NCBI GenBank assembly: GCA_001510575.1
Contig: LNGK01000011.1
Coordinates: 710,577-774,576 of the forward strand
Origin: Knoxdaviesia capensis
Taxonomy: Eukaryota > Ascomycota > Sordariomycetes > Microascales > Gondwanamycetaceae
Reading direction: 5' to 3'
DNA length: 64,000 bases
Both the position numbers and the translations under genes were made by a program. The notes below the pieces were generated by a model, which saw only the letters and a program-made list of their open reading frames with translations, was not told where the DNA came from and ran no database searches. Of the stretch, positions 22,201 through 31,975 are shown one piece after another (position 1 is the stretch's first letter; every line of letters starts with the position of its first letter).

Positions 22201-23161
22201 TCTATTAGGGAAGACTCGGCAAATTGCATATCTACTAGAAACGAACGAAAGGACAGCAAACGAGCTTCGTTGCCTATATATAACAAGACATAAGACCCTC
22301 TCTGCATCTCTTCATCTACTTAATTCCCTATCTTCACCCTCACTCATCCGGCTTCGTCTCTTCACGAACCCTTTTCTCCCAAACACACCCCCCCGTCCCA
22401 TTCAGGCAAAATCGTCTTTAAAACACCTCTCCTCCATATGACGAGATCCATATAGCCCAAAGTAATCTATCTTCCCTTCCCGAGCTTCTTCCACGTCTCT
22501 TCTCTCGGGCTTCCTTCTTTTTCTCCTCTTCTTTCTCTCCTTCCCGTGCTTCCGGACGGTCCCACACACTCTTGGAGGTTTTATTCCCTTTTCGTGTCTT
22601 CACATCTTAACCCACCCGAATCCTTCTTTGTCGTCTCGTCTGTTACGTTTCTGTTGCATTCATCCGATCTTTTTTTGAAACTCGAGAATCTCCAGTGTTC
22701 TGGGATTGTGTAGATCTGAATGCAACCCATCATTCTTTTCCCGACTTCACCTGCAAGCTTTTTGGCTGTTTGTCTCTTAATCCACTGTTGTCTCATCTTT
22801 GCCCAAGCAACCCCCAATAAGACTCTCTACCCAACGGTGGTGAACCTGATAGCCAGCGAATAGAGCAGTCTGGCCTCCTATCATGTTTTTTTTTGAACTT
22901 TCACACAGCTTTTCTGAAACAATCATCGAAGCTTCTAGTACACCAGCTCATGTACTCTCACACACACATTGACATCCACATACATCCACACACACACACA
23001 CACACACTGTCCTTCACTGCTTCGTTTGACCTTCTTCTTTCTTCTCTTCTCTTCTTCCGCCTTCTTTCCTTCTTGTTTGATACTCTCCCTCTTGCTTTTC
23101 CTTGTTTATACCTCTTCCCCCTATTCATGTCCGCCCCCCCGAAATCCCCAGCGTGTTGAAC
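16293..23161. other. 6.9 kb gene-free spacer, probably the long upstream region of the next gene
   Basis: I find no supportable gene on either strand: the frames present are short, resemble no family and carry no consistent splice structure. Near the left end are TTAGGGTT (16304-16311) and TTAGGG (16315-16320); ACCCTAAG and AACCCTAAG boxes lie near 17693 and 17710. A homopolymer-rich stretch is at 20940-21012. From about 20580 to 21010 and again from 22300 to 23150 the plus strand is strongly pyrimidine-rich, leading into the gene at 23162, as a 5' leader or core promoter would be. Confidence 0.55.
22987..23008. repeat. (CA)n microsatellite
   Basis: A short CA run about 150 bp before the start codon at 23162. 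Confidence 0.9.
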
Positions 23162-25351
23162 ATGTCGGATTTCCATGAAGCGTCTCTTGCAACACCAGGG
23201 AGCGGCATAACCTCCTCGTCGTCCTCGTCACACCGCCCGGCATCTCTCCCAACGCCCCCGGGCACCACCTATACTGACCATCTCCCGTCCAGCACCGCCG
23301 CGGCCGCCGACGCCGCCGGGCCGCTGCCGTCCATCGCCGGCCCGCAGGTCCCCTCCCACAACCGCAGCCCCTCGCCGGCCAACAGCAACAACGACAGCTC
23401 CAGCCCGTTGTCGACCGCCGCCAGTCCCTCCGAGCTCGCCCACGCCATCGTCGTCGGGCCGCGGCCGTCCACCACCGACGAGCTGACGTCGCCGCTGCGC
23501 GTGGTCTCGGACGACGAGGCCCAAGAGACCATCGTGGCCGCGCTACCCAAACGCAAACGCCTGCCGAACGACGCGATCGACCGCGCCACGCCCGATATCA
23601 AACGCGGCGGCGCCTACCGCAAGGTGCTGGTCGGCTCGTGGGCCGATTCGCCCATCGCCGCACGGGCCGAGCGGCATGCAGTGCACGCAACCGTGGTTCG
23701 AGGCCGCCTACGGCTGCAGATCCAGAATGTCTCGGTCTCGGGAGACCCCGTGCCAGCCGAATATGCGTCTCAGGTGACCTCCGGGGCGCCGGTCGGCTTT
23801 GACCGCGTGGTGTTCCTCGATGACCTTGTCGGGATGGACGAGCTGCAAATCAAGGAGTATGTCCGTGCGTTCGGCGATATCGCGGGGGGCTCCGACTCGG
23901 AATCAGATATGAAGGGCTTTGTTCTGGAGGCCCTCCACCGTGCCCAGAACTACCCGGCTTCCGGGCCGGATTCGGGGCTATCAATTGCCGAGGGGGAGGA
24001 GGCAGCACCAGCCCCGGAAGCGAACTGGGCAGCCAGAATGGGCGGATCAATGAAACGACGGCGAACGTCCTCGGGATTTGCCCCGGTCAACGGCATTTTT
24101 AGGGACTCTCCCGCCCCCGGTCAGCCCAGCCGCGCGTTACCCCCACCACCCCTCCCGCCGCCGATACAGGCCCCCTCACAACACCGCCAGCACTCCCCCG
24201 TATCTCCGCCGCCAACCCGGCCATCATCCTTAAGCCAATCCCATGGCCAGGGGTACAACTCCCAGCAGCAGCAGCAACAACAACAACAACAACAACAACA
24301 ACAGGCACCACAGCAGCAACCACCACAACCGGACTTCACGAACCCCCACGACCTGCTGCAGGGCACGCGGCCCACGCGTATCCTGATCGGCTACTGGAAG
24401 GGCAGCAGCGAGATACACGAGCAGGACCGCCACGCAGTATACGGCATCCTGGGCCAAAACGACATGTTCCGCGTCAAAGTGGTGCGCGAGACGCGCGACG
24501 GCCGCTACGTCAACGGCAACTTCCCGGCCGGCGCCGGCGCGCTGTGGATCCACTACGAGGAGGTCGCGCTCGAGCCCGAACTGGCGCGGCTCAACCGCCT
24601 GGAGGTGAAGGAGTACTGCCGTGTGCGCCAGCGCCAGATCGACCTGGGCGAGGCGCACGCCGACCGCGCCGCGAACGAGGTGCGGGCCATCGCCGACGCC
24701 CAGACCCGCGTCGAGCTGGGCAACAAGGCCGCGCCGCCCGCGCCGACGCGCTACGTGCCCGCGGCGCAGATCGACCACGATGCCCAGCGCCGCGCCGCCG
24801 CCGCCGCTGCTGCTGCCGCCGGTGCGGCCGCGGAAATCCGCCCGGTGCGCCATTTGCTCCCGGACACCCGCCGCTCGCTGCCGGACACGCGCCACATGCA
24901 GCCGGACTCCGGCAGCCTGCGGCGGCGGCCGCCGCTGGGCCACGGCTACGACCAGCAGCGCACCGCGTCGCTCGCCCTGCAGGAGATCCAGAAACTCGAC
25001 CCGTCGGCCCTGCAGTCGGTGCGCGAGGGCTCGCCCGCCTCTGCTGCGGCGGGCTCGACGTCGCGCCCGGGCTCCTCGCGCATGCAGGACGGCGGGACCG
25101 CCGGCGAGGAGATGCGGGCGTGGGGCGGTGGCGGCGGCGGCGGCGGTCCGGACACGGCCGCCGGGGGCAGCAGCAAGCAGCCGCAGGATGTGCGCGTCAG
25201 CGACGACCTGATCGAGGCCGACGGCGTGCGGTACGAGAAGAAGCGCGTGGGCCCGTTCCGCGACCGCTTTGCGTCCAAGGGCCGCATCCTGACGATTGGC
25301 GGCGAGGAGTTTGTCGAGTACCGCGTGCTGATGCGGCCGACGTTCTTCTGA
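23162..25351 (+). CDS. Protein of unknown function with an internally duplicated domain and polyQ tract
   Basis: An intronless frame of 729 aa. The frame is open 20 codons further upstream, but the Met at 23162 starts a typical Ser-rich leader. Two related segments occur: residues about 154-235 (KVLVGSWADS, AERHAVHATVV, LQIKEYVRAF) and about 406-488 (RILIGYWKGS, QDRHAVYGILG, RLEVKEYCRV). Between them lie Pro-rich sequence and a run of 14 glutamines. After the second copy comes an Ala/Arg-rich region, and the protein ends with a conserved-looking segment (VRYEKKRVGPFRDRFASKGR to MRPTFF). There is no signal peptide or membrane helix. KRKR-type basic clusters would allow nuclear entry (inference). 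I do not recognise the family. The long pyrimidine-rich upstream region resembles those of fungal regulatory genes, but that is only suggestive. Confidence 0.85.
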   Translation: MSDFHEASLATPGSGITSSSSSSHRPASLPTPPGTTYTDHLPSSTAAAADAAGPLPSIAGPQVPSHNRSPSPANSNNDSSSPLSTAASPSELAHAIVVGPRPSTTDELTSPLRVVSDDEAQETIVAALPKRKRLPNDAIDRATPDIKRGGAYRKVLVGSWADSPIAARAERHAVHATVVRGRLRLQIQNVSVSGDPVPAEYASQVTSGAPVGFDRVVFLDDLVGMDELQIKEYVRAFGDIAGGSDSESDMKGFVLEALHRAQNYPASGPDSGLSIAEGEEAAPAPEANWAARMGGSMKRRRTSSGFAPVNGIFRDSPAPGQPSRALPPPPLPPPIQAPSQHRQHSPVSPPPTRPSSLSQSHGQGYNSQQQQQQQQQQQQQQAPQQQPPQPDFTNPHDLLQGTRPTRILIGYWKGSSEIHEQDRHAVYGILGQNDMFRVKVVRETRDGRYVNGNFPAGAGALWIHYEEVALEPELARLNRLEVKEYCRVRQRQIDLGEAHADRAANEVRAIADAQTRVELGNKAAPPAPTRYVPAAQIDHDAQRRAAAAAAAAAGAAAEIRPVRHLLPDTRRSLPDTRHMQPDSGSLRRRPPLGHGYDQQRTASLALQEIQKLDPSALQSVREGSPASAAAGSTSRPGSSRMQDGGTAGEEMRAWGGGGGGGGPDTAAGGSSKQPQDVRVSDDLIEADGVRYEKKRVGPFRDRFASKGRILTIGGEEFVEYRVLMRPTFF
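24263..24304 (+). repeat. CAG/CAA trinucleotide repeat (Q14)
   Basis: Fourteen in-frame glutamine codons: four CAG, then CAA repeats, ending in CAG, inside the duplicated-domain protein. The mix of CAG and CAA will make it less prone to slippage. Confidence 0.97.
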
Positions 25352-26929
25352 ACACTGCTTCTGTGTTGTATGTACAATGTCAGTCTAGGCCGGCTTCCGG
25401 AAAACCTTGAGATTTTTCAGGGGCCCGGCTGAGTCACGCAGTGTCGGTCGTCGGCACGACCCGCTGGCCGGCCCCACTTTCCCGGGGCCGGCGGAGTCGC
25501 TAATTTTCTCCGGGATACCTCATCGGGCTTAACCGCTTCGACACCCCGGTCCGGCCCTTGCGTCCCGCTCCCAGCACCCGCGTTCCCCGTATCCCGCATG
25601 CACCTCCGTCATCCTTCTCCCGTGTTCAGTCTTTTCGTTTCCCGTCTTTGCATTTGTCGGTTCCTGTTTTGGGAGTTCTGTCTCTCCCGGATGTTGATGT
25701 CATCCCGGCTCCACGATGTTGCTGCCCCCTTCCTCCCACCTGGGCGATTCCGCTTCTTATACCAGATCTTCAGAAACGTCATATTGGGCGGTGTTGCTAG
25801 TTTCCTTTGCTTCTTAATTGGTTTTGATCACGGGTGTGCATTCTCGAAAAGGTTGTTTCTTCACCCTGTCTGTTGTTTTCTATCTGTTGTTGCTCTAATT
25901 ATCTTCTTGTCTGGCTTGATTCCCTGGGTTTTATGTCGTGTCTTGCGTTTTGTACCGTGCGTTCTGTTTTCGTTCATCGTTACCACTTTTAATACTCTCC
26001 TCTTTTTAATCTTCGGTGACCATCTACGCTTCACCGCTCATTCTCTTCTCTTCTTTTCGCTTTTCTTCATTCTTCTTCTATTTCAGCTTCTCCAGACTGT
26101 CCCGAGACGGTCGTCAGGACTGCACCAGATAAGTTGTTGGGCCCTTATCAAATGAAGCACAAATTGGCCAATTCTTCATCTGTCTGACTTTTCCCTAATC
26201 CCGCTCTCTGGTCCTCCTCGTTCTCGTGGTGTCTTGATGATATCCGAGGCATTTGCATTCGTTTCGTGGCGTACTACTCATCGTCTTGACATCTCTTTTT
26301 CATTCTTTCGGCTACACCCACCTATATATATATTCCCAGCAGATATCAATCGCTTCTCTCTACCCTCCACTCACTCAGACGCCGCTCAAAATCCCGAGAT
26401 CGGGCGTCTCTCCCTAAGCAACCGGTACGGCCTGGACGCCGTTTTTCTTTCTTTCTTTTCTTCACGAGCAACGAAAATAACACTCTCAACACTGGAGGGA
26501 GCGAATATAGCAATACAACGTAATGGCGGCGGAACGCTGTGGTGGACTTTTTAATGTCTTATAGTCTTTTTGTTTTCTGGTTGGTTTACTGTGTGATCTT
26601 GGGCGGGAACGGGTCCGGATCATGGGAACGATCAGCATCTCTGCTCATTCCCCTGGTTTTTCTTTTGCTTCTGGTTCTGTGGTTTTCTTGTTTGGTCTTT
26701 TTCTTCTCTGATACGGCCTGGGTTTGATATCACGAACACAAACGAGTCTCATAAATTGAACGCCACTTTATTTCCTGCTTGCGTTTTCTGTCGGTCAAGC
26801 CATGTGAACCTTGATCTGTAATTCATCCTGTGAAGATTATCTATCTACACGCACGTATATTTTCCCCCTTCGTCCCAAAAGACAAGACCCCCGGAAAAAA
26901 AGAAAAGAACCCAAGAACGCGCTTGGTGC
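25352..26929. other. Spacer between convergent 3' ends
   Basis: 1.6 kb between the duplicated-domain gene (plus) and ZPR1 (minus). The plus strand is T- and C-rich throughout, which yields a 185-codon frame at 25598-26155 full of Phe/Leu/Ser. That is explained by base composition and is not annotated. No gene is seen. Confidence 0.6.
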
Positions 26930-28540
26930 TTACGCCGCCTTGGCCGCGCCGTTAGTCGCCGCCTCCTCGTCCTCGGCCGCCTTCTTGGCCGCCGCCTCGC
27001 CATCATACCCCTCGGTCTGCATATCCTTCAGCCCGAGGTCCTCCTCCTCCTCGTCGGTGCGCGTGTAGTACTCGCGCGTGATCTGCGTGTCCGCTTCCGG
27101 CGGGTCGGCGAGCGCCTGCACGTAGCTGCTGGCCAGCGGGTCGCTCAGCACCACCGTGAACTCGCGGTCGCCGCGGATCGCCTCGTTGAGGTCGTCGAAG
27201 AACTTGGTCCACTTCTCGCGCTCGTCCGGCGCCAGCGAGTCGTTCTGCGCGGTGGTCGCCGTCGATGTCGGCGCCGGCGCCGGCGCTTCGGCGGTGCCGA
27301 AAGTGCGCGTGGGCCGCGGCGCAGCAGCCGCATCGGCCGCCTCGAAGATCTGCGTGTGCAGGTCGTCGCGCACCTGCGTCAACAGGCCTTCGACGGTGGT
27401 GAACCGCCCGCCCAGCGTGCCGGGATTGACCGACAGGGACAGCTCGGGGCACTCGAGCGCACACGTCTCGCTCTTGAGAATATCGCGCGCCAAGTCGACC
27501 GACGACTTGACCTTCAGCGTCACGCGCTCGCCCAGCTCGGGCACCTCACCGCCCGTCTTGACATCGTTGGACCGGTAGCCGCAGTCATCGCACACTGTCG
27601 ACATGAGCACCACCTGCTTGAAGTGCGGGATGTCGACCATCTTCATGTGCGTCACGCACTGGTGCATGCAGCCCGGGCATGTCGCGGGAAAGCTGTACAC
27701 CTCGTCCGGCACAATCTCGTCGGTCTCGCTGAGCTGGCCCGCGTGTGCCGGGTCGGGGACCACCTGCTGGAAGGGTTCGGGGTCGCCTGAGAGGCCGAGG
27801 GCCTCGTTCTGTTCGGGCGTGCGCGCGTACTGGCGGCGATCGAGCTTGCCGACGCCGTCTTTGATATCGGGCGAAATAAACGAGTTTCCAGCCGGGTCAT
27901 CGACAACCACGCGGAACGGGAAGGCCTCGCCCGCCAGCATACGGCGGGCATGGGCAATGACCTCGGCGATTTTCGCAAAGGTCGTCGGGTCGGCCTCGCG
28001 GCGCTTCTCCTGGTCGAGCTCGAGATCGTCAGCAAGCTCGGAGAGCAGGCCCTCGATGTTGGTCAGCTGGCCACGGCCGGCAGGCACCTCGACGTCAAGT
28101 TCGATGAAGTTGACAACGGCCGAGTCGGACTTGACCACCTGGCGCTGGAAATCGGCTATAGACGTCAAGCGCAGCTCGTAGCGCGAGCCCTTCGGCTGTA
28201 TCGAGCCGGCCGACTGCACCTCGTTGTTGCGGAAGCCGCAGTGTTCGCAGGAAAAGGACATGATGATGATTTCGCGGAAGTACGGGATCGACGTGAGAAG
28301 GAGACGAGTCGTGCCCTACAGGGAGGTTCGTAGGGTGTTAGCTGCATTGGACTTGATTTTCGAACAGGACAATAGAAAGAAGCTCACATTCTTGTGGCAG
28401 TTCATGCACAAAGACTCAATCACGTCAACCACACGGCCATCGTCGTCCTCATCGTTGGCTCCGTTGGTGCTGTCATTCGGCGCAGCGGCCTTCGCAGCCT
28501 TTGCGCCGATCGATTCGAAGTTCCCCGCGGGGGTGGACAT
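26930..28540 (-). CDS. ZPR1: Zinc-finger protein ZPR1
   Basis: Two exons, 28540-28388 and 28315-26930, give 512 aa. The 72-nt intron has a GTGAGC donor and ends CCTGTAG. The protein shows the family's duplicated plan. Zinc finger 1 has ligands Cys45, Cys48, Cys74 and Cys77 (CMNC and CEHC) and is followed by an A-domain. Zinc finger 2 has Cys264, Cys267, Cys293 and Cys296 (CPGC and CDDC, then GYRSNDVKTGG), followed by a second A-domain. The C-terminus is acidic with Ala-rich sequence. ZPR1 binds newly made translation elongation factor 1A and acts as its folding chaperone, and is essential in yeast. A TTAGGGTT box lies about 410 bp upstream, at 28954-28961. Confidence 0.95.
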
Positions 28541-29032
28541 TGTTGCTATTTGATGTCAATTCACTTCGGGAAATATGTGAGAGTTGTTGAGTAAAGAAAA
28601 GCAAAATGAAATCTTCGGAAATCTGGCCTGACGAGGAAAGATTCCAGGAGATAAATATGACGGCCTTAAAACGTGTAGCGTGACGATGATGAACGGACGG
28701 AATGAAAATTTAAGAAAAAAATCACATTAATCATCGCGGGGCCCGTCAAAAGTTTTTGGAGGGGCACTGATTACGGCCGTGCATAATCCTTATCGGCGCC
28801 TGTGGAACCGCCTAGAAGCGCCTGGGCGAACGCGGGCTTTGGAGCGCGGCTACTCACTGAGCGCCGCGTTTAGGGCGGCTGAGTTGAAGATTCTAGAGAT
28901 TTTGCGTTTGGTTTTGGCTCGGGGCGACAAGCTGGAATTTTCGGGTGTGCTTCTTAGGGTTGGATTCCTTTCGCTTGTGCCTGTTTAGCACTGAGATGAG
29001 TTCGTGCTTGTTAGGTTGTCGATATTCACGCT
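28541..29032. promoter_or_regulatory. ZPR1 upstream region
   Basis: 492 bp between the ZPR1 start and the stop of the RNase P/MRP subunit gene. It holds TTAGGGTT at 28954-28961. A segment at about 28760-28880 is GC-rich, but it has no frame worth annotating. Confidence 0.5.
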
Positions 29033-29680
29033 TCATCGCTGCATGAAATCCGAAAGACTGAGTCCTGGCTTCTGGGAGGATGCCGTGTTTGCTCCAGCCA
29101 GCAATGCCTGAAGCCCGCCTTTTCGGCTCTTCGCACGTTTCTTGCTGCTCGAATTCGTGCTTCCGACAGTCGGGGTTTGTGTGTTTCCCAGTATCCGGGC
29201 CGGTCCAGGGCTTGCTTTCCCCTTCCTAGCATCTGCCACACCGCCGCCACCTGTAGATGTAGATGTCGGCCTTGTGCTGCTCGGTAGTTGAATGTGTTGC
29301 TTTCGTGTTCGTCGCACCGGCCGCGCAGTCGGGGCAGCAAGTTGAATATGCGTGTCACGGTCACATCGGCCGCAGTGCAAAATCTTCACCGGGCCGGGCT
29401 TGGGCACCGGCTCGGTGTCGGACGCCGGTCCCGCCCTGCGTCGGAGCCGGCTGCTCCTGACATTCACTTGCGTCCCATCGCGCCCCGGAATGAAAATGTT
29501 GCCGCAGGCGATACACGCCCGCTGTCTCTCCGCATCGGTGAGCTTGGTGTCTTGCTGGGCCAACAGGGTGCGCCGCCGGCTCATGAGATATGCTGCGGTT
29601 TCGGGGGCCGTTGTAGCCAAAACATAGCTGGCATTGGTAAGGAAGCTGAGCCGTTTCTGAGACGACTCTGTAGAAGCCAT
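29033..29680 (-). CDS. RNase P/MRP protein subunit of the Rpr2/Rpp21/Snm1 family
   Basis: Intronless, 215 aa from the Met at 29680. The frame is open 35 codons further upstream, but MASTESSQKRLSFL gives the usual N-terminus. A helical segment (about 8-45) is followed by a four-cysteine zinc site: CIACG (Cys56, Cys59) and LHCGRC (Cys103, Cys106). This is the Rpr2-type zinc ribbon. The C-terminus is basic (SSKKRAKSRKGGLQALL, about 180-197) and ends in a Ser/Leu-rich tail. Family members bind the catalytic RNA of RNase P (tRNA 5' maturation) or RNase MRP (rRNA processing). The sequence does not let me decide between Rpr2/Rpp21 and Snm1. A spliced tRNA-Ser gene lies 170 bp upstream on the same strand. 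Confidence 0.82.
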   Translation of the reverse strand: MASTESSQKRLSFLTNASYVLATTAPETAAYLMSRRRTLLAQQDTKLTDAERQRACIACGNIFIPGRDGTQVNVRSSRLRRRAGPASDTEPVPKPGPVKILHCGRCDRDTHIQLAAPTARPVRRTRKQHIQLPSSTRPTSTSTGGGGVADARKGKASPGPARILGNTQTPTVGSTNSSSKKRAKSRKGGLQALLAGANTASSQKPGLSLSDFMQR

Positions 29681-29834
29681 CTTGAAGCGTGTAAAGGCAG
29701 ATCTGGTTGGGTATCTTGATTGGAGTTGAGATGCGGTGTTCCAAATCGTGGATATTTCGGGCCCTGTCCTTTGGTCCAAATTCAAATCACGTGGACATAC
29801 AGATTGATGTTAGGGTTAGGTGTAGAAACAAGCC

Positions 29835-29841
29835 AAAAAAA
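29835..29841 (-). terminator. RNA polymerase III terminator of tRNA-Ser
   Basis: A T7 run on the minus strand begins 9 nt after the predicted tRNA 3' end. Confidence 0.85.
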
Positions 29842-29849
29842 TATTAGAC

Positions 29850-29952
29850 CGACAAGGACAGGATTCGAACCTGCGAGGCCGAAGCCATATGATATCTAAG
29901 CAGACGGTAATGTCATTCGAGTCATACCCTTTAACCACTCAGGCACCTTGCC
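29850..29952 (-). tRNA. tRNA-Ser(CGA), with intron
   Basis: Read on the minus strand. The acceptor stem is GGCAAGG/CCTTGTC with discriminator G, the serine identity base. The D-arm is GTGCCTGAGTGGTTAAAGG. The anticodon stem TATGA/TCATA closes a loop with anticodon CGA, and a predicted intron of about 22 nt starts one base 3' of it. The long variable arm contains GGCTTCGGCC, as expected for a class II tRNA. The T-arm has GCAGGTTCGAATCCTGT (B box). It reads UCG codons. Introns are known in the equivalent yeast gene. It needs Sen54 (also in this window) for splicing. Confidence 0.93.
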
Positions 29953-30355
29953 TTTAATTGGTGAAAGTCAGCACACGTATTCCGCGATATCCACTGTCGG
30001 CTTCACGATGAGATCAGATTTTTCTTTCATCCACTTCATCCTCCACTCTATTTCAAAGGATTCCCATAGTGTGTTGTTTCTCTTTTATTAGCTGTCGTCA
30101 AAGACTCTGACTTTGACTTTCAAAGACACCAAGTAAGATAAAAGCATAGAAAAAATCATATTCACCTCATGCTATGCAACAAAAGAAAGAGTACGATTTA
30201 TATGAGCACATGTCTCCCGACACGTCTAACAGACCAAAATTAAACCCTATGTCAAAAACTCCGTCCATGAATCATTACCTATCACCATAGTTTGAGCGTA
30301 CACCACCCCCATACCAAACATCAGCTATCCAGCTCGAGTTTCTGGTAGTCAAGAT
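29953..30355. other. Spacer between tRNA-Ser and NFU1
   Basis: AT-rich, 403 bp. It must contain the 3' untranslated region of NFU1. I see no gene in it. Confidence 0.6.
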
Positions 30356-31389
30356 CTAAGCGGTCGCTGAGGCCGAGGCCTGAGCCTCCTTCTGGGCCTT
30401 CAGCTTCTCCTCAAACTTGGCAAATTCCTGGAGGGCAATCTCTTCCTCCTCGTCAAGAACCTGTTTGACTCCTTCGACTTCTTCGATCTGTTTGTGTGGC
30501 CAGAAATATACCGTCAGTATGATATCATCGGAGAGAAACACAGAGAATCACGAAGGAAGAGAGTAGTACTCACGTAGTGCATCAGCATGCCCTCAATACC
30601 GTTCTTCAACGTCACCGTGCTGGAGTCGCACGTACGGCACGCGCCACGCAGCTTCAAAAGCACCTGGCCATCGACAAACCCCCGGAACTCGATATCGCCG
30701 CCGTCTTCCTGGATCGCCGGCCGGATGCGCGTCTCCAGCAGCTCCTTGATCATGCCGACGACCTCACTGTCGTTCTCGTTGTAGGCGAGCGAGTCCGCCT
30801 CCTCGGGCGGGCCGGCCGCATCGCCGGCCGCACCGGCGTGCGAGCTGCTCAGGAACGGCTCGCCCGAGGTGACGGCCTCGGTGATCAGCGCGAACACCTC
30901 CGGGCGGATATGCGCCCACGACGCATCGGGCGCCTTGGTGACCGTGATGAAGTCGGCGCCGTAGAACACCGAGCTGACGCCGTCGACGGCCATCAGGCGC
31001 GCGGCCAGCGGGGAAGCGTACGGCGGCGAGATGGTCGAGCGCGCGTTCATGTACTCGACAAACGGCACCGTCACGCCCTCGACGCCGGCCAGCACCGGGT
31101 GGTTCGGCAGGAACTTGAGCGCATCGGCGTTGGGCGTCGACTCGGTCTGGATGAAGATGGTGCGCACGCTGCCGCCGGGGCGGGTGAAGGGGCTCGAGAG
31201 CGCGCGCGCGGACGGCGAGAGGACGGTCGGGCGGGTATGGGTTCGCGGGGCCAGGAGTGGTCGGGACGCGGTGGACTGGCTTCGGCCGAGCACGGCGGAG
31301 GCGACGAGTGGGCGAGACAAGCCGGCGCGGAGGGCGTGCGGGTGGACGGCGAAAAGCCGCGGCGCGGCGGGTGTTCTTAACAACTGCAT
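30356..31389 (-). CDS. NFU1: Mitochondrial Fe-S cluster scaffold NFU1
   Basis: Two exons, 31389-30574 and 30487-30356, give 315 aa. The 86-nt intron has donor GTGAGT and acceptor AACAG. The first 75 residues are Arg/Ser/Ala-rich without acids, a mitochondrial targeting sequence. The Nfu N-terminal domain starts at about 77 (RTIFIQTESTPNADALKFLP). The C-terminal NifU-like domain includes IRPAIQEDGGDIEF and the cluster-binding GACRTCDSS (Cys251, Cys254). The second exon adds IEEVEGVKQV and a charged helix ending in Ala/Ser repeats. NFU1 delivers [4Fe-4S] clusters to lipoate synthase and respiratory enzymes. The start is chosen over 67 open upstream codons because it begins the targeting peptide. 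A GATA-motif cluster lies 220-265 bp upstream. Confidence 0.95.
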
Positions 31390-31609
31390 GGTATTGGTTG
31401 TATGGAATGTGAAGATATGAAAGTAAAATAAGGTAAAAGTTCTTCTGTGGCAGAACAAAAGGAAAGAAGGCCGTGAAAGAGAGGATGGGAGGATAATAGT
31501 GGAGGAAGAAATGATAAAAGACCTTAAGGTACGCCGAAAGTTCACATTAATAATCTCAGCAACTGATTCGCTCCAGAGAACCAGCATCATGGCTCCAGTG
31601 ATTTTCCGG

Positions 31610-31653
31610 TATCGGTATCTTATCTTATCTGGATTTTCTCCGATAACGATAAG
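31610..31653. promoter_or_regulatory. Cluster of GATA-factor motifs in the NFU1/HIT divergent promoter
   Basis: Six GATA cores in 44 bp: TATC at 31610 and 31616, TTATCT at 31620 and 31625, GATAA at 31642 and GATAAG at 31648. Fungal GATA factors control nitrogen use (AreA/NIT2), iron uptake (SreA type) and light responses. The gene 220 bp away makes an Fe-S scaffold, so iron control is a natural guess, but the exact SreA consensus is not present. Confidence 0.5.
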
Positions 31654-31975
31654 GTCTTTTTTCAGGTCCAGCTTTTTGCTTCATCTACTGGATTATCACC
31701 ATCACCTTAATATCTCTATTTTCATGTTGAATAACCTACCAGTGTTTGATACTTTTTGAGGTCTGCGATATATATGTTTGTGTGCTCCATTTATACCTAT
31801 ATTCTATAGCCTGTTTCCCGCTTCAATAATAATGGCTCAATAACAGCTATTGATCAGGCCTCTGTTTATACACATCAGGCATTTCTCCTGAACTGACCTG
31901 TGTGATTCATCTTGTGAATTATTATTTTCCTGTTCCTCTCTCTTTTCTCCTGGCCCCCTTATTTTTCTATTTACC

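Noticed and set aside
25598..26155. 185-codon hydrophobic frame that could be read as a membrane protein
   Set aside because: T-rich intergenic DNA between convergent 3' ends gives Phe/Leu runs by composition, and no conserved motif is present.
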